64,000 bases of DNA from the NCBI GenBank assembly GCA_034668825.1, contig JAXDOR010000139.1, positions 1 to 64,000 on the forward strand, given 5' to 3'. A program made the position numbers and the translations under genes. Positions within the stretch are counted from its first letter, which is position 1. Every line of letters begins with the position of its first letter. This document shows positions 17,427 to 26,152 of the stretch, one piece after another. The notes below the pieces were generated by a model. That model saw only the letters and a list, made by a program, of their open reading frames with translations, searched no databases and had not been told where the DNA came from. This stretch comes from CANKHA01 sp034668825 (GTDB lineage Bacteria; Pseudomonadota; Alphaproteobacteria; Rhizobiales; Xanthobacteraceae).

Positions 17427-18728
17427 ATGGACCAGATCAACCAAGAGCCCCGCGAAATTCGGGCCGACGATATCAATCCCCGGTTCAATTGGGGCCGTCA
17501 CCTGCCGGCGCTCGGCATCATGGGCGTGGATTTCGAGGAGCGGGTGGATTACCGGCGGCTGCACCGCTATCGCATCGGCCGCGTGCGTCAGGCGCTGGAA
17601 AAGTCGGAGCTCGGCGCCCTGCTGACCTTCGACGTCAACAATATCCGCTACATCACCTCGACCAAGATCGGCGAATGGGAGCGCGACAAGCTCTCGCGCT
17701 GGGCGCTGCTGCCGCAGGGCGGCGAGCCGATCCTGTGGGACTTCGGCTCGGCGGCTGTGCATCACCAGCTCTATTGCCCCTGGCTCGAGCCGGGGAATTG
17801 CAAGGCCGGACTCATCGGCTTGCGCGGCACGGTCGATCCCGCCTTCGGCCTGATGGAACGCCATGCCAAGGAAATCGCCGCGCTGCTGCGCGAGGCCGGC
17901 GTCGACAAGATGCCGATCGGCGTCGACATCATCGAGCCGCCGATGATGTTCGAACTGCAAAAGGCCGGGCTCAACATCGTCGACGGCCAGCAGGTGATGC
18001 TGGAAGCGCGCGAGATCAAAAATATCGACGAGATCGCGCTGCTCAACCGCGCCGCGGCCATGGTCGACGGCGCCTATGACATGATCAATGAGAAGCTGCG
18101 GCCCGGGGTGCGCGAGAACGACATCGTCGCCGAGGTGAACAAGTTCCTCTACACGCACGGTTCCGACGACGTGGAAGCGATCAACGCCATTTCCGGGGAA
18201 CGCTGCAATCCGCATCCGCACAATTTCACCGACCGCATGATCCGTCCCGGCGATCAGGCCTTTTTCGACATATTGCAAAGCTTCATGGGCTATCGCACCT
18301 GCTATTACCGCACCTTCAACGTCGGTCGCGCTACGCCGGCGCAACACGACGCTTATAAGAAAGCGCGCGAGTGGCTCGACAACGCCATCGCGTTGATCAA
18401 GCCCGGCGTTTCCACCGACAAGGTATGCAGCGTGTGGCCGAAGGCTCCGGAATTCGGCTTTCCCGACGAGATGTCGGCCTTCGGCTTGCAGTTCGGCCAC
18501 GGGCTCGGCTTAGCGCTGCACGAGCGGCCGATCATCTCGCGCGTGATCTCGCTCACGCACCCGACCGAGATCAAGGAAGGTATGGTCTTCGCGCTGGAAA
18601 CTTATTGCCCGGCGACCGACGGCTATTCCGCCGCGCGGATCGAGGAAGAGGTGGTGGTCACCGACAGGGGCTGCAAGGTGATCAGCCTGTTTCCGGCCGA
18701 GGAACTGCCGATCGCCAACCGCTATTGA
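17427..18728 (+). CDS. M24 metallopeptidase-fold protein (DddP/creatinase-like) with a substituted metal ligand
   Basis: A 433-residue protein with an N-terminal creatinase-type domain (LLTFDVNNIRYITSTKIGEWERD) and a C-terminal pita-bread M24 domain. Four of the five canonical metal ligands are seen: Asp281 (QAFFDIL), His358 (FGHGLGLALHE), Glu391 (FALETYCP) and Glu406 (RIEEEVVV). The second Asp of the usual D-x10-D pair is replaced by Cys292 (MGYRTCYYRTF). M24 members include aminopeptidase P, creatinase and the DMSP lyase DddP, so the reaction is not predictable. A clear GGAGAACGGTC ribosome site precedes the ATG. It ends 6 bases before the convergent TPR gene. It could be a non-hydrolytic or iron-using variant. 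Confidence 0.85.
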   Translation: MDQINQEPREIRADDINPRFNWGRHLPALGIMGVDFEERVDYRRLHRYRIGRVRQALEKSELGALLTFDVNNIRYITSTKIGEWERDKLSRWALLPQGGEPILWDFGSAAVHHQLYCPWLEPGNCKAGLIGLRGTVDPAFGLMERHAKEIAALLREAGVDKMPIGVDIIEPPMMFELQKAGLNIVDGQQVMLEAREIKNIDEIALLNRAAAMVDGAYDMINEKLRPGVRENDIVAEVNKFLYTHGSDDVEAINAISGERCNPHPHNFTDRMIRPGDQAFFDILQSFMGYRTCYYRTFNVGRATPAQHDAYKKAREWLDNAIALIKPGVSTDKVCSVWPKAPEFGFPDEMSAFGLQFGHGLGLALHERPIISRVISLTHPTEIKEGMVFALETYCPATDGYSAARIEEEVVVTDRGCKVISLFPAEELPIANRY

Positions 18729-18734
18729 GCGGTG

Positions 18735-20966
18735 TTAGATCACTTTCTCGGGTTGGCTGGTCGCAACGGCAAAACTACGCGGGCTTTCGCCACGCTGGTG
18801 AATGTCCCACATCGACGTGTAGGCAGCTTCAATATGCCGCCGAAAACGGTCGCTATCGAATAGCGGCTCGCTCAGCCGGTTTTGTGCAAGCTTATGCCGA
18901 ATGCTCTGGAGCAGCGCGGGATCGGCTGCGAGCTTCAACGCCAAAGCCTCATACTCTTCCAAACTTTGGGTCACTAGCTCAGGCATCCCGGCCGCGTGGA
19001 GGAGGCTGGCTGCGACGCGGCCGGCGAAGGATTTCCCGGTGCAGGTAAGCACTGGCAATCCGGCCCATAACGCGTCACTCGCCGTCGTGTGCGCATTGTA
19101 GGGCAGCGTATCGAGGAATAAATCGGCCAGCCGATGCCGCGACAGATGCTGATCCAGCGGCAGCCTCTCCGCAAATATCAGCCGGGCGGGATCGATCCCG
19201 CGCTCTTCCGTTTCGCGGCGCAGATTTCTTTCGGCCCCCACATTGTCCTGCAGTAGCCAGAGCACGCTGCCCGGTACGTTTTTCAGAAGCCGCATCCAAA
19301 TATCGAAGACCGGGGGCGTAATCTTGAAATTGTTATTGAAGCAGCAGAATACGAAGCCGCCGTCGGGCAGCCCGGCTTCACGCCGCGTTGGCGTGTGCTC
19401 CGCTATCACCCTGCGGGTATTGGGCTGGTAGCAATCGGGAAGATGGACAATTTTCTCGGTGTAAAAGGGCTGCTGCTCAAACGGCGCCACGATCCGATCG
19501 GCGACAATGTAATCAATGAAATTCGCGCCCATGGTGCCTGGATATCCAAGGAAATTCACTTGAATGGGCACTGGGCGGAAGCTGAGAATTTCCGGGCGCG
19601 AGTCCTGAGTATGGCCCTTCAGGTCGATGGCAATGTCGATCTCGCCATCCCTCAATAGCTTGGCGACTTCGCGATCGCTCGTCGACCGCACATCGTGGAA
19701 CTGATCGAAGGCCCGGGTGAGGCGCCGGCTCATGTCGCTGCCGTCATCTGGACTAAAGGAAATCCCCACCACGTCGAAACGTGAGCGATCATGTTGCTCA
19801 AGCAATTCCGCTATCAAATAGGCCGTCGCATGTTCGTGAAAGTCGGACGACAGATAGGCAATTCGGATTTTGTCATGCCGGTAGATCGCGCCATTCCATA
19901 GCGGGGCGGACGGGGTGGTTATCTTCTGGTTGATGTAGTTTTTTGCGCATTGCAGCTGCAATGCCATGTCGTCGCTAAAGCCGAGAAAGGCGAAGGGGCT
20001 AATCGGCGATTTTCCTGCGGCGATATGGGCCATCAATTCGCCGGCGACTTTCGCCGTCCGTTTCCAGTCGCACAGCGCGAGCACAACCTCCGCGGATTCG
20101 TAAGCATCGGGATGATTGGGCTTGAGCGCGGCGGCCTTATCGAAGCTTTGGAGCGCCTCCTCGTAGCGCTTCATCTGTTTCAGCGCATGACCGCGGTTGT
20201 AAAGCGCCTCGGCAAAATCCGGCCTGATCGCCAGCGCCCGGTCATAGTCCGACAATGCCTCGGCATCGCGGCCCAGATTTCTCAATGTGCTGCCGCGGTT
20301 GTAGAGCGCCTCGGCACAATCCGGCCTGATCGCCAGCGCCCGGTCGAAGCTCAGAAGCGCTTCCTGATAACGATGAAGCTTGTGCAACGTAGTCCCGCGG
20401 TTGAAATGCGCGGGGGCATTGTCCGGCTTGATCACCAGAGCCCGATCGAAACATCCCAGCGCTTCCTCATACGCGCCGAGCACCCACAGCGCCGTTCCCA
20501 GATTGTAAAGCGCCGCAGCATTGTCGGGGCTGAGTGCGAGAGATTTCCGGTAGCTGGCGATGGCTTCGGCGTAGCGGGATAGGTTTGCCAGAGCGACGCC
20601 GTGATTGAATAGAATGACCGGATCGTCCGGCCGCAGTGCCAAGGCTTTGTTGTAATGGCCGATCGCTTCCTCAAACCGGCTGAGATTTGCCAGCGCAGTG
20701 CCCAAATGCGAAAGGGCCTCGACCACGTTGGGCTCCGTCCGCAACGCTGCGGTTATCAGCGCGATGGCTTCAGGGTCGTTTTGCTGCTGTAGCTTGATCA
20801 CGCCAAGCAGGTGCAGCGCGTCGAAATGCTCGGGCTGAGCCCTCAAGATCTGGCGATAGAGCTGCTCGGCCTGCGGCAGCATTCCTTGCTGGTGCAAGGC
20901 TACGGCGCGGTCGAGTATTTGCAGCGCATCGCCGGGCAACGGCGGAGGCATGGTTGGTCCGGGCAT
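18735..20966 (-). CDS. TPR protein with O-GlcNAc transferase-like (GT41) domain
   Basis: A 743-residue cytoplasmic protein. Residues 1-~300 are about eight tetratricopeptide repeats (units such as AEALYNRGSTLRNLGRDAEA and FAEALYNRGHALKQMKRYEE). The C-terminal half is the GT41/SPINDLY-type glycosyltransferase: KIRIAYLSSDFHEHATAYLI, DIAIDLKGHTQDSRPEI, VQVNFLGYPGTMGANFIDY-like, VFCCFNNNFKITP and FLDTLPYNAHTTASDALWAG (UDP-sugar site). Bacterial members glycosylate proteins with GlcNAc or other sugars, including flagellins and adhesins. The repeats are strikingly similar to each other at DNA level, consistent with recent tandem duplication. It stands alone, convergent with the M24 gene, and its target protein cannot be named. 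Confidence 0.9.
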   Translation of the reverse strand: MPGPTMPPPLPGDALQILDRAVALHQQGMLPQAEQLYRQILRAQPEHFDALHLLGVIKLQQQNDPEAIALITAALRTEPNVVEALSHLGTALANLSRFEEAIGHYNKALALRPDDPVILFNHGVALANLSRYAEAIASYRKSLALSPDNAAALYNLGTALWVLGAYEEALGCFDRALVIKPDNAPAHFNRGTTLHKLHRYQEALLSFDRALAIRPDCAEALYNRGSTLRNLGRDAEALSDYDRALAIRPDFAEALYNRGHALKQMKRYEEALQSFDKAAALKPNHPDAYESAEVVLALCDWKRTAKVAGELMAHIAAGKSPISPFAFLGFSDDMALQLQCAKNYINQKITTPSAPLWNGAIYRHDKIRIAYLSSDFHEHATAYLIAELLEQHDRSRFDVVGISFSPDDGSDMSRRLTRAFDQFHDVRSTSDREVAKLLRDGEIDIAIDLKGHTQDSRPEILSFRPVPIQVNFLGYPGTMGANFIDYIVADRIVAPFEQQPFYTEKIVHLPDCYQPNTRRVIAEHTPTRREAGLPDGGFVFCCFNNNFKITPPVFDIWMRLLKNVPGSVLWLLQDNVGAERNLRRETEERGIDPARLIFAERLPLDQHLSRHRLADLFLDTLPYNAHTTASDALWAGLPVLTCTGKSFAGRVAASLLHAAGMPELVTQSLEEYEALALKLAADPALLQSIRHKLAQNRLSEPLFDSDRFRRHIEAAYTSMWDIHQRGESPRSFAVATSQPEKVI

Positions 20967-21087
20967 CTGGTCCGATTTAACACGCCATCACGGTGCGCAC
21001 TGCATGGTAGCGGCCGCCGACGCGTCCCGCGTGTATCAGGCCATCAGCGGAGCCGTACATCAAGAGAAAGACAGCATCCTTAACGCA

Positions 21088-21122
21088 GAAGCGGCGCCTT
21101 CTCTGAGAGAAGACGCCGCTTC
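21088..21122 (-). terminator. Hairpin downstream of porin gene
   Basis: Arms GAAGCGGCGCCTTCTCT and AGAGAAGACGCCGCTTC pair over nearly their full 17 bases (one G-U) around a tiny loop, 45 bases past the porin stop codon. There is no strong U-run after it on the minus strand (TGCGTTAAGG), so it may work as an mRNA-stabilising 3' hairpin rather than a classical intrinsic terminator. Confidence 0.6.
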
Positions 21123-21165
21123 AGGAACAGGGCCTCGGCAATCAGCCGAAGCTAACGAGTCCTTA

Positions 21166-22650
21166 TTACCAGTTCCGGCTCCATTCGAGCGCGAAGTTCC
21201 AGTTGCTGCCATCGGCAGAGAGACCGGCGGGAAGAGGATTGGCCGCTGTCACGCCCGGCACGTTCGCCCGGGTCCTGCCATAGACGGCTTCGATGGCAAG
21301 TTCAGACGTCGCCTTCTGCTTGCCAAGAATGACGTTGAGGCCGATGCGGTTGGTGTTGGCTTTGCCCAAGCCGCCCAAGTTCCAGGCTGTAGCCTGGGTT
21401 ACCGCGCCGGGGGTTACCTCGGCATAGGACCACCACAGATTGGAGCGGACCAGCGGCGCCCAATAGTGTCTGAATACCGCGGTAGCACTCCAGGCCTTTT
21501 CCTTTTCCTGGGTATAACCGCCGAGGCCATTGTTGATGGCGATGGCATCGTGATGATCGAAGTTCATCCCGCTGATAATGGTCTGACTGTTGTCGAAGGT
21601 TCCCATGGAAACTTCGCCGCCGTTGATGCCGACATAGTCGAGCGCGCCATCGCCGTAGGTTGCCTGCAGCAAGATTTGATCACCTTTGCCAAACTGCGGC
21701 AGCTTGAAGGTGACGCCGCCCGTGATTGCAAAACCTGTGTCAACAGCGGTCGGGAAGGTGCTGGTGCAAGCGATGGTCGTGACCGGGGGCGGGCAAGCAT
21801 TGGTGATGCCGTTGTTGCCGCCACGAGCAATTGTGGTGATCTGATGCACCGCGCCACGCAGCGTGGCGTCACCCCACTCCTGCTCCAAGTTGAGGACGCC
21901 GATGACGTCCGCCCATTTCTGCGGGCCGCGAGTCGTCGAGACGAACCCGGGAGCGATGGGCAAGTTAAGACCTGCCTCACGGGTGGAGAGGAAGCCCTTG
22001 GCAGAGTGCACCAGGGAGTCTTCAAAGGCGAGCCTAGCGTTGAAGCCGTTCGCGCCTGCCCAGGTGTACCACAAGGCAAACGTGTTGTTTTTCGCCACCG
22101 GGTTTTTCGCGACGACATCGTCTTCGTTGAAGTAGGGGAAAGCCGAACCGACGCGACCGAGGGTAAATCCGTTGAATTCGATATAGCAGCGATAGCAAAG
22201 ATTGGTGGTCTTCTGGACCGAGTCGCCATTGGGCGGAAGGCCATCTTGTCCACCGCCAAAGTCGAAGCGCATCTGAACGACGGTGCGCAAGGTGCCATAC
22301 TCCGTCGGGCTGCGCAGGTCGATGCCGGGACGGGCGCTCAAGCTGTAGCCGAAGTTGTCAAACGCGTTGGCGCGGAAATGCGAGAGAGTGTAGGCGCCAC
22401 CCGCGCCCTGGCTGATGAAAGCGAATTCCTTGGGCGGGCTGGAGGCCAACGTGGCCTTCATCAGTCCGAAGATCTTGATGCACATGTCCGTGCCCGGCAC
22501 TTCCCAGAAGCCGGCGCCATAGGCGGAGCAGACCCTGACATATTGCACCGCTGCGGCCTTCTTAATCGGAAGATCGGCAGCCTGTGCAGCGGCTGTCGCA
22601 AGGATACCCGCGGCCGAACCGAGCAGAACACTCTTCATCGAAATCGACAT
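21166..22650 (-). CDS. Outer membrane porin, alphaproteobacterial (RopA/Porin_2) type
   Basis: A 494-residue outer-membrane beta-barrel porin: signal peptide (SVLLGSAAGILATAAAQA, cleavage before ADLPIKK), the family start VQYVRVCSAYGAGFWEVPGT with its Cys pair, alternating beta-strand pattern throughout, and a C-terminal strand ending in aromatic residues (WNFALEWSRNW), as barrel assembly requires. The start at 22650 is fixed by AGGGGGCGATCA just upstream; an in-frame codon at 22683 has no such site. Porins of this family admit small hydrophilic solutes. It is transcribed alone, divergent from the LivK-like gene across about 590 bases. Confidence 0.92.
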   Translation of the reverse strand: MSISMKSVLLGSAAGILATAAAQAADLPIKKAAAVQYVRVCSAYGAGFWEVPGTDMCIKIFGLMKATLASSPPKEFAFISQGAGGAYTLSHFRANAFDNFGYSLSARPGIDLRSPTEYGTLRTVVQMRFDFGGGQDGLPPNGDSVQKTTNLCYRCYIEFNGFTLGRVGSAFPYFNEDDVVAKNPVAKNNTFALWYTWAGANGFNARLAFEDSLVHSAKGFLSTREAGLNLPIAPGFVSTTRGPQKWADVIGVLNLEQEWGDATLRGAVHQITTIARGGNNGITNACPPPVTTIACTSTFPTAVDTGFAITGGVTFKLPQFGKGDQILLQATYGDGALDYVGINGGEVSMGTFDNSQTIISGMNFDHHDAIAINNGLGGYTQEKEKAWSATAVFRHYWAPLVRSNLWWSYAEVTPGAVTQATAWNLGGLGKANTNRIGLNVILGKQKATSELAIEAVYGRTRANVPGVTAANPLPAGLSADGSNWNFALEWSRNW

Positions 22651-23236
22651 TGATCGCCCCCTGCTTGCGAACCTAGTGCCCACAAACGTTACGTTCGCGA
22701 GTGGTCCGGATTAACTGACTGTCGCTAGGAAGCATAAGATGTCGCCACAAAGCCAGCCCTTGAGGCAGCAAAAGGGCTTTTTCGCGGGGTGAGCCGGTCT
22801 TTTTCCTGGCTGTGTAACATAAACAACACAAGGTTAAGACGAGAAACGCACTATATTTCCGATGCTTATCGATATCTTGCCTATAGTGCGAGCAGGCCCT
22901 GTCTCTGTCACCTTCCTCTTTGAAATCCGGCCACTTTTGGGCAATGCCGACACAATTTATCGCCTGCTTGCGGCTGCGGAGACCCCTTCCAGCCTGGCGG
23001 GATCGGAGCGGGTGGAGCGGCTCGTCCGGGGCGTCCGCCGAATCGCCAGCGCGCCCCACCAACGCCCTTTGCTTTTGGATGTGAGCGGCCGGGCGGACAG
23101 CCGCAGGCGCGCGCCAACCAACCAAGCGAAATAATTTCAAGTGACTTTTTGACCAATCGCGGCTTCAATTCGTGAGGATCAGGTCGGCTCAGCCTTGACT
23201 GACGCGCGGTCGTGCATCCGCTTAAGGGAGGCGACG
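22651..23236. other. Divergent intergenic region, no convincing gene
   Basis: This 586-base region separates the divergent porin and LivK-like genes and must hold both promoters. It contains a small hairpin AGCCCTT/AAGGGCT followed by five T on the plus strand (22755-22782). Short frames here (22862-23134 plus, 22673-23140 minus) lack ribosome sites and recognisable content. I see no RNA gene. Confidence 0.55.
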
Positions 23237-24355
23237 ATGAGGAAGTGGACAACGCTCGCGCTTGCGCTCGGTTTTGCTCTGATGCTGGCCGGTAGTGCTG
23301 TGGCGCAGGTCAAGCTTGGAGTCGCCGGCCCGGTCACCGGCTCCAGCGCTTCGTTCGGCGCGCAGCTGAAGAATGGGACCGAGCAGGCCGTCGCCGATAT
23401 CAATGCGGCCGGTGGCATTCTCGGGCAGCAGATCACCCTGGGTTATGGAGACGACGCGGGCGACCCAAAACAGGCCGTCTCTGTCGCCAATAAATTCGCC
23501 GGGGATGGCGTGAAATTCGTCATCGGCCACTTTAATTCCGGCGCGACCATGCCGGCTTCCGAAGTCTACCAGGAAAACGGCATGCTCGAACTCACGCCCT
23601 CCTCCACCAATCCCAAGATCACCGAACGCGGCATGTGGAACATCTTCCGTACCTGTGGGCGGGATGACCAACAGGGCGCGGTTGCCGGCGAATACATCGC
23701 CAAGAATTTCAAGGATAAAAAGGTCGCCATCGTTCACGACAAAACAACCTACGGCCAAGGCCTTGCCGACGAAACCAAGAAAAAGATCAACGCCGAGGGC
23801 ATCAAGGAAGTGCTGTATGAAGGCGTGAACGCCGGCGAGAAGGATTATTCGGCACTGGTGTCGAAGATCAAAGCCTCCGGTGCCGACTTGGTTTACTGGG
23901 GCGGCCTCTATACCGAAGGCGGGCTGATCGTGCGGCAGATGCGCGATCAAGCCGTCAAAGCCGTGCTCATGGGCGGCGACGGAATCGCTGACAACGAATT
24001 TGCGGCTGTTGGCGGTCCGGGCGTTGAAGGCACGCTGATGACCTTTGGTCCCGACCCGCGTAATCGGCCGGAGGCCAAGGCCATTGTGGAAAAGTTCCGC
24101 GCCAAGAAAATAGAGCCGGAAACCTACACGCTCTACAGCTACGCTGGCGTGGAAATCATCAAACAGGCGGCGGAAGCAGCGAAATCGCTCGATCCGAAAA
24201 AGGTGGCGGCGCAGATGTCTTCCGGCATGAAGTTCAAGACGGTGATCGGGGAACTTTCCTACGACAAGAAGGGTGACATCACCCGCCTCGACTACGTCGT
24301 CTACCGCTGGCAAAAAGATGCAAGCGGCAAGATCAATTACGTCGAGATCAAATGA
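23237..24355 (+). CDS. Branched-chain amino acid-type ABC substrate-binding protein (LivJ/LivK family)
   Basis: A 372-residue periplasmic type 1 binding protein: signal peptide (TTLALALGFALMLAGSAVAQ), then KLGVAGPVTGSSASFGAQLKNG, the hinge region NSGATMPASEVYQENGMLEL, VAIVHDKTTYGQGLADETKK and ADLVYWGGLYTEGGLIVRQM. AAGGGAGG lies just upstream of the ATG at 23237, which settles the start. No livHMGF genes are present, so it is a solitary receptor that must use a permease encoded elsewhere. A hairpin follows it. Its family binds Leu/Ile/Val, but also amides, urea and aromatic acids. Confidence 0.92.
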   Translation: MRKWTTLALALGFALMLAGSAVAQVKLGVAGPVTGSSASFGAQLKNGTEQAVADINAAGGILGQQITLGYGDDAGDPKQAVSVANKFAGDGVKFVIGHFNSGATMPASEVYQENGMLELTPSSTNPKITERGMWNIFRTCGRDDQQGAVAGEYIAKNFKDKKVAIVHDKTTYGQGLADETKKKINAEGIKEVLYEGVNAGEKDYSALVSKIKASGADLVYWGGLYTEGGLIVRQMRDQAVKAVLMGGDGIADNEFAAVGGPGVEGTLMTFGPDPRNRPEAKAIVEKFRAKKIEPETYTLYSYAGVEIIKQAAEAAKSLDPKKVAAQMSSGMKFKTVIGELSYDKKGDITRLDYVVYRWQKDASGKINYVEIK

Positions 24356-24383
24356 CGGCACCCTTTGCTGCAAACTGACGACG

Positions 24384-24416
24384 AAGCGGCCTGTGGAGAA
24401 ATTCCGCAGGCCGCTT
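24384..24416 (+). terminator. Putative terminator after LivK-like gene
   Basis: Arms AAGCGGCCTG and CAGGCCGCTT (10 bp, perfect) enclose a 13-base loop, about 30 bases past the stop codon. The following sequence GAATTTGG gives only a weak U-run. Confidence 0.6.
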
Positions 24417-24520
24417 GAATTTGGCTAACGCTCACGCGTTTTCAGCATCCCCATTCATTCCAGCCTTTCATTTATCGGATGACCTTCTATTGATGCGGAG
24501 GTCTGCTAAAAAGGAGAAGG

Positions 24521-24919
24521 ATGCAGCGCATACTGATCATCGGATTGGCTTTGATCCTCAGCGCCTGTGGATTGTCCAGCACGCCCTTGTTTTCCATCCC
24601 TTCCGCGCCTGTGCTGCTTCCATCCGCTCCGGAGCCCGCTTACAAAGAACTCATTTCCAAACAGCTGCGTAAAATCTTCCCGGAACCGGCGACCTTCGAA
24701 TATGTCGCGGTCTCGCGACCGCTGCCCGGTGAATATGAGAACGCGCCGGTTTGGCGGGTGTGCTTGATGGCCTATCTCAAAGAATCCTCGAAGGACATCG
24801 ACTACCGCAGCGAGACTCTTTTCATTCAAGAAGGCGAGGTGGTGTCATGGCGCGCGGCGTCGCCCGAGGACGCGTGCGATCACGAACAACTAGAAACCCT
24901 CTCCGTCCCGCAAAAATAA
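24521..24919 (+). CDS. Small putative lipoprotein
   Basis: 132 residues with an N-terminal lipoprotein signal: charged start, hydrophobic core ILIIGLALILSACG with lipobox LSAC and Cys17 as the lipidated residue. The mature part has a Pro/Ser-rich linker, then a compact domain (APEYKEL-like region to FIQEGEVVSW). A textbook ribosome site (AAGGAGAAGG) precedes the ATG. The mature domain is not one I recognise. Similar small lipoproteins of unknown function are common in Bradyrhizobium relatives. It lies alone between two solitary binding protein genes. Confidence 0.78.
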   Translation: MQRILIIGLALILSACGLSSTPLFSIPSAPVLLPSAPEPAYKELISKQLRKIFPEPATFEYVAVSRPLPGEYENAPVWRVCLMAYLKESSKDIDYRSETLFIQEGEVVSWRAASPEDACDHEQLETLSVPQK

Positions 24920-25053
24920 ATTCTCCATATAGACGCAGCCAGTCCACTAAGCCCCGACTCGACGCAAGGATCGCAAAAGGCTAGCTTCAGGATCAATCTG
25001 GCGCCGCGCGCCGGAAACGCATATCGCTTGAGTTGTCTTGAAGTAGGTGTGCC

Positions 25054-26070
25054 ATGAACCGCGTAAATAGCATCTTTGTTGCAACTACCCTGCTCCTTTG
25101 CGGCGCCGCCGCCGCGCAAGCTCAAACATTGAAGAAGGTTGTCGATCGCGGATCGCTCATCTGCGGCGTGAGCCAAGGATTGCCCGGCTTTTCAAATCCA
25201 GACGACAAAGGCAATTGGACCGGCTTCGATGTCGATGTCTGCCGCGCCCTTTCCGCAGCCATCTTCAATGACGCCACCAAGGTAAAGTTCACGCCGCTGT
25301 CGGCCAAGGACCGCTTCACCGCGCTTCAATCCGGCGAGATCGATGTGCTGTCGCGCAATACGACGTGGACGCTGTCGCGCGACACCTCGCTCGGATTTAA
25401 TTTCGCTGCGGTGACCTACTATGACGGCCAAGGCTTTATCGTTCGCAAGGCATTGAAGATTAATTCGGCGCTTCAGCTCAACGGCGCCTCGATATGCACG
25501 CAAAGCGGGACGACGTCCGAGCTCAATCTTGCCGACTACTTCCGCGCTAACAAAATAAAATACGAAGTCGTCGCTTTCGGCACTGCGGATGAAACCGTCA
25601 AAGCTTACGACTCCGGTCGCTGCGACGTATTCACCACGGATATCTCGCAGCTCTATGCCGAGAAGCTGAAGCTCGCCAATGCCAACGACCATGTCATCCT
25701 GCCGGAGATCATTTCCAAGGAGCCGCTTGGGCCGGTGGTGCGCCACGGCGACGATCAATGGTTTGACATCGTCAAATGGACCGTTTTCGCCATGATCAAT
25801 GCGGAAGAGCTCGAAGTGTCTTCCAAGACGGTGGCCGACGCGATGAAATCCGACAAACCTGACGTCAAAAGATTGGTGGGCACCGAAGGAAATTTCGGCG
25901 AGCAACTCGGACTGGCGAATACCTGGGCCGAACGCATCATTCGTCTGGTCGGCAATTACGCCGAGGTCTTCGAAAGAAACGTGGGCTCGGGCTCACGGCT
26001 GGGCATCGCCCGCGGCATCAACAACCTTTGGAATAAGGGCGGCATTCAATACGCGCCGCCAATCCGCTAA
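25054..26070 (+). CDS. General L-amino acid ABC substrate-binding protein (AapJ-like)
   Basis: A 338-residue periplasmic binding protein of the type 2 amino acid family: signal peptide (SIFVATTLLLCGAAAAQAQ), LKKVVDRGSLICGVSQGLPG, NWTGFDVDVCRALSAAIF, ALQSGEIDVLSRNTTWTLSR, ASICTQSGTTSELNLADYF and CDVFTTDISQLYAEKLKL. The extended length and the C-terminal WAERIIRLVGNYAEVFERN region match AapJ/BztA, which bind many L-amino acids. The aapQMP permease/ATPase genes are not adjacent. It is followed by the beta-propeller gene at 83 bases. Confidence 0.92.
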   Translation: MNRVNSIFVATTLLLCGAAAAQAQTLKKVVDRGSLICGVSQGLPGFSNPDDKGNWTGFDVDVCRALSAAIFNDATKVKFTPLSAKDRFTALQSGEIDVLSRNTTWTLSRDTSLGFNFAAVTYYDGQGFIVRKALKINSALQLNGASICTQSGTTSELNLADYFRANKIKYEVVAFGTADETVKAYDSGRCDVFTTDISQLYAEKLKLANANDHVILPEIISKEPLGPVVRHGDDQWFDIVKWTVFAMINAEELEVSSKTVADAMKSDKPDVKRLVGTEGNFGEQLGLANTWAERIIRLVGNYAEVFERNVGSGSRLGIARGINNLWNKGGIQYAPPIR

Positions 26071-26152
26071 AGAGCGATCGGGACAACCGGTTCTGATCGC
26101 CGTCTCGTCACCGACCAAACCACTAACAAGAATTGCAACGAGGGAGAGAAGC

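Noticed and set aside
17187..18500. A 437-codon minus-strand frame opposite the M24 gene
   Set aside because: Antisense shadow of the M24 gene, overlapping the end of the kinase gene; no motif or ribosome site.
20950..22653. A 567-codon plus-strand frame across the porin gene
   Set aside because: Antisense of a well-supported porin; composition typical of antisense high-GC frames.
22755..22782. A terminator-like hairpin on the plus strand upstream of the porin
   Set aside because: No plus-strand transcript ends here; only a 7-bp stem. Could be chance.
22862..23134. A 90-codon plus-strand frame in the porin/LivK spacer
   Set aside because: No ribosome site, no recognisable sequence, Arg-rich composition.
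23222..24373. A 383-codon minus-strand frame opposite the LivK-like gene
   Set aside because: Shadow of the binding-protein gene, which has a perfect ribosome site and signal peptide.
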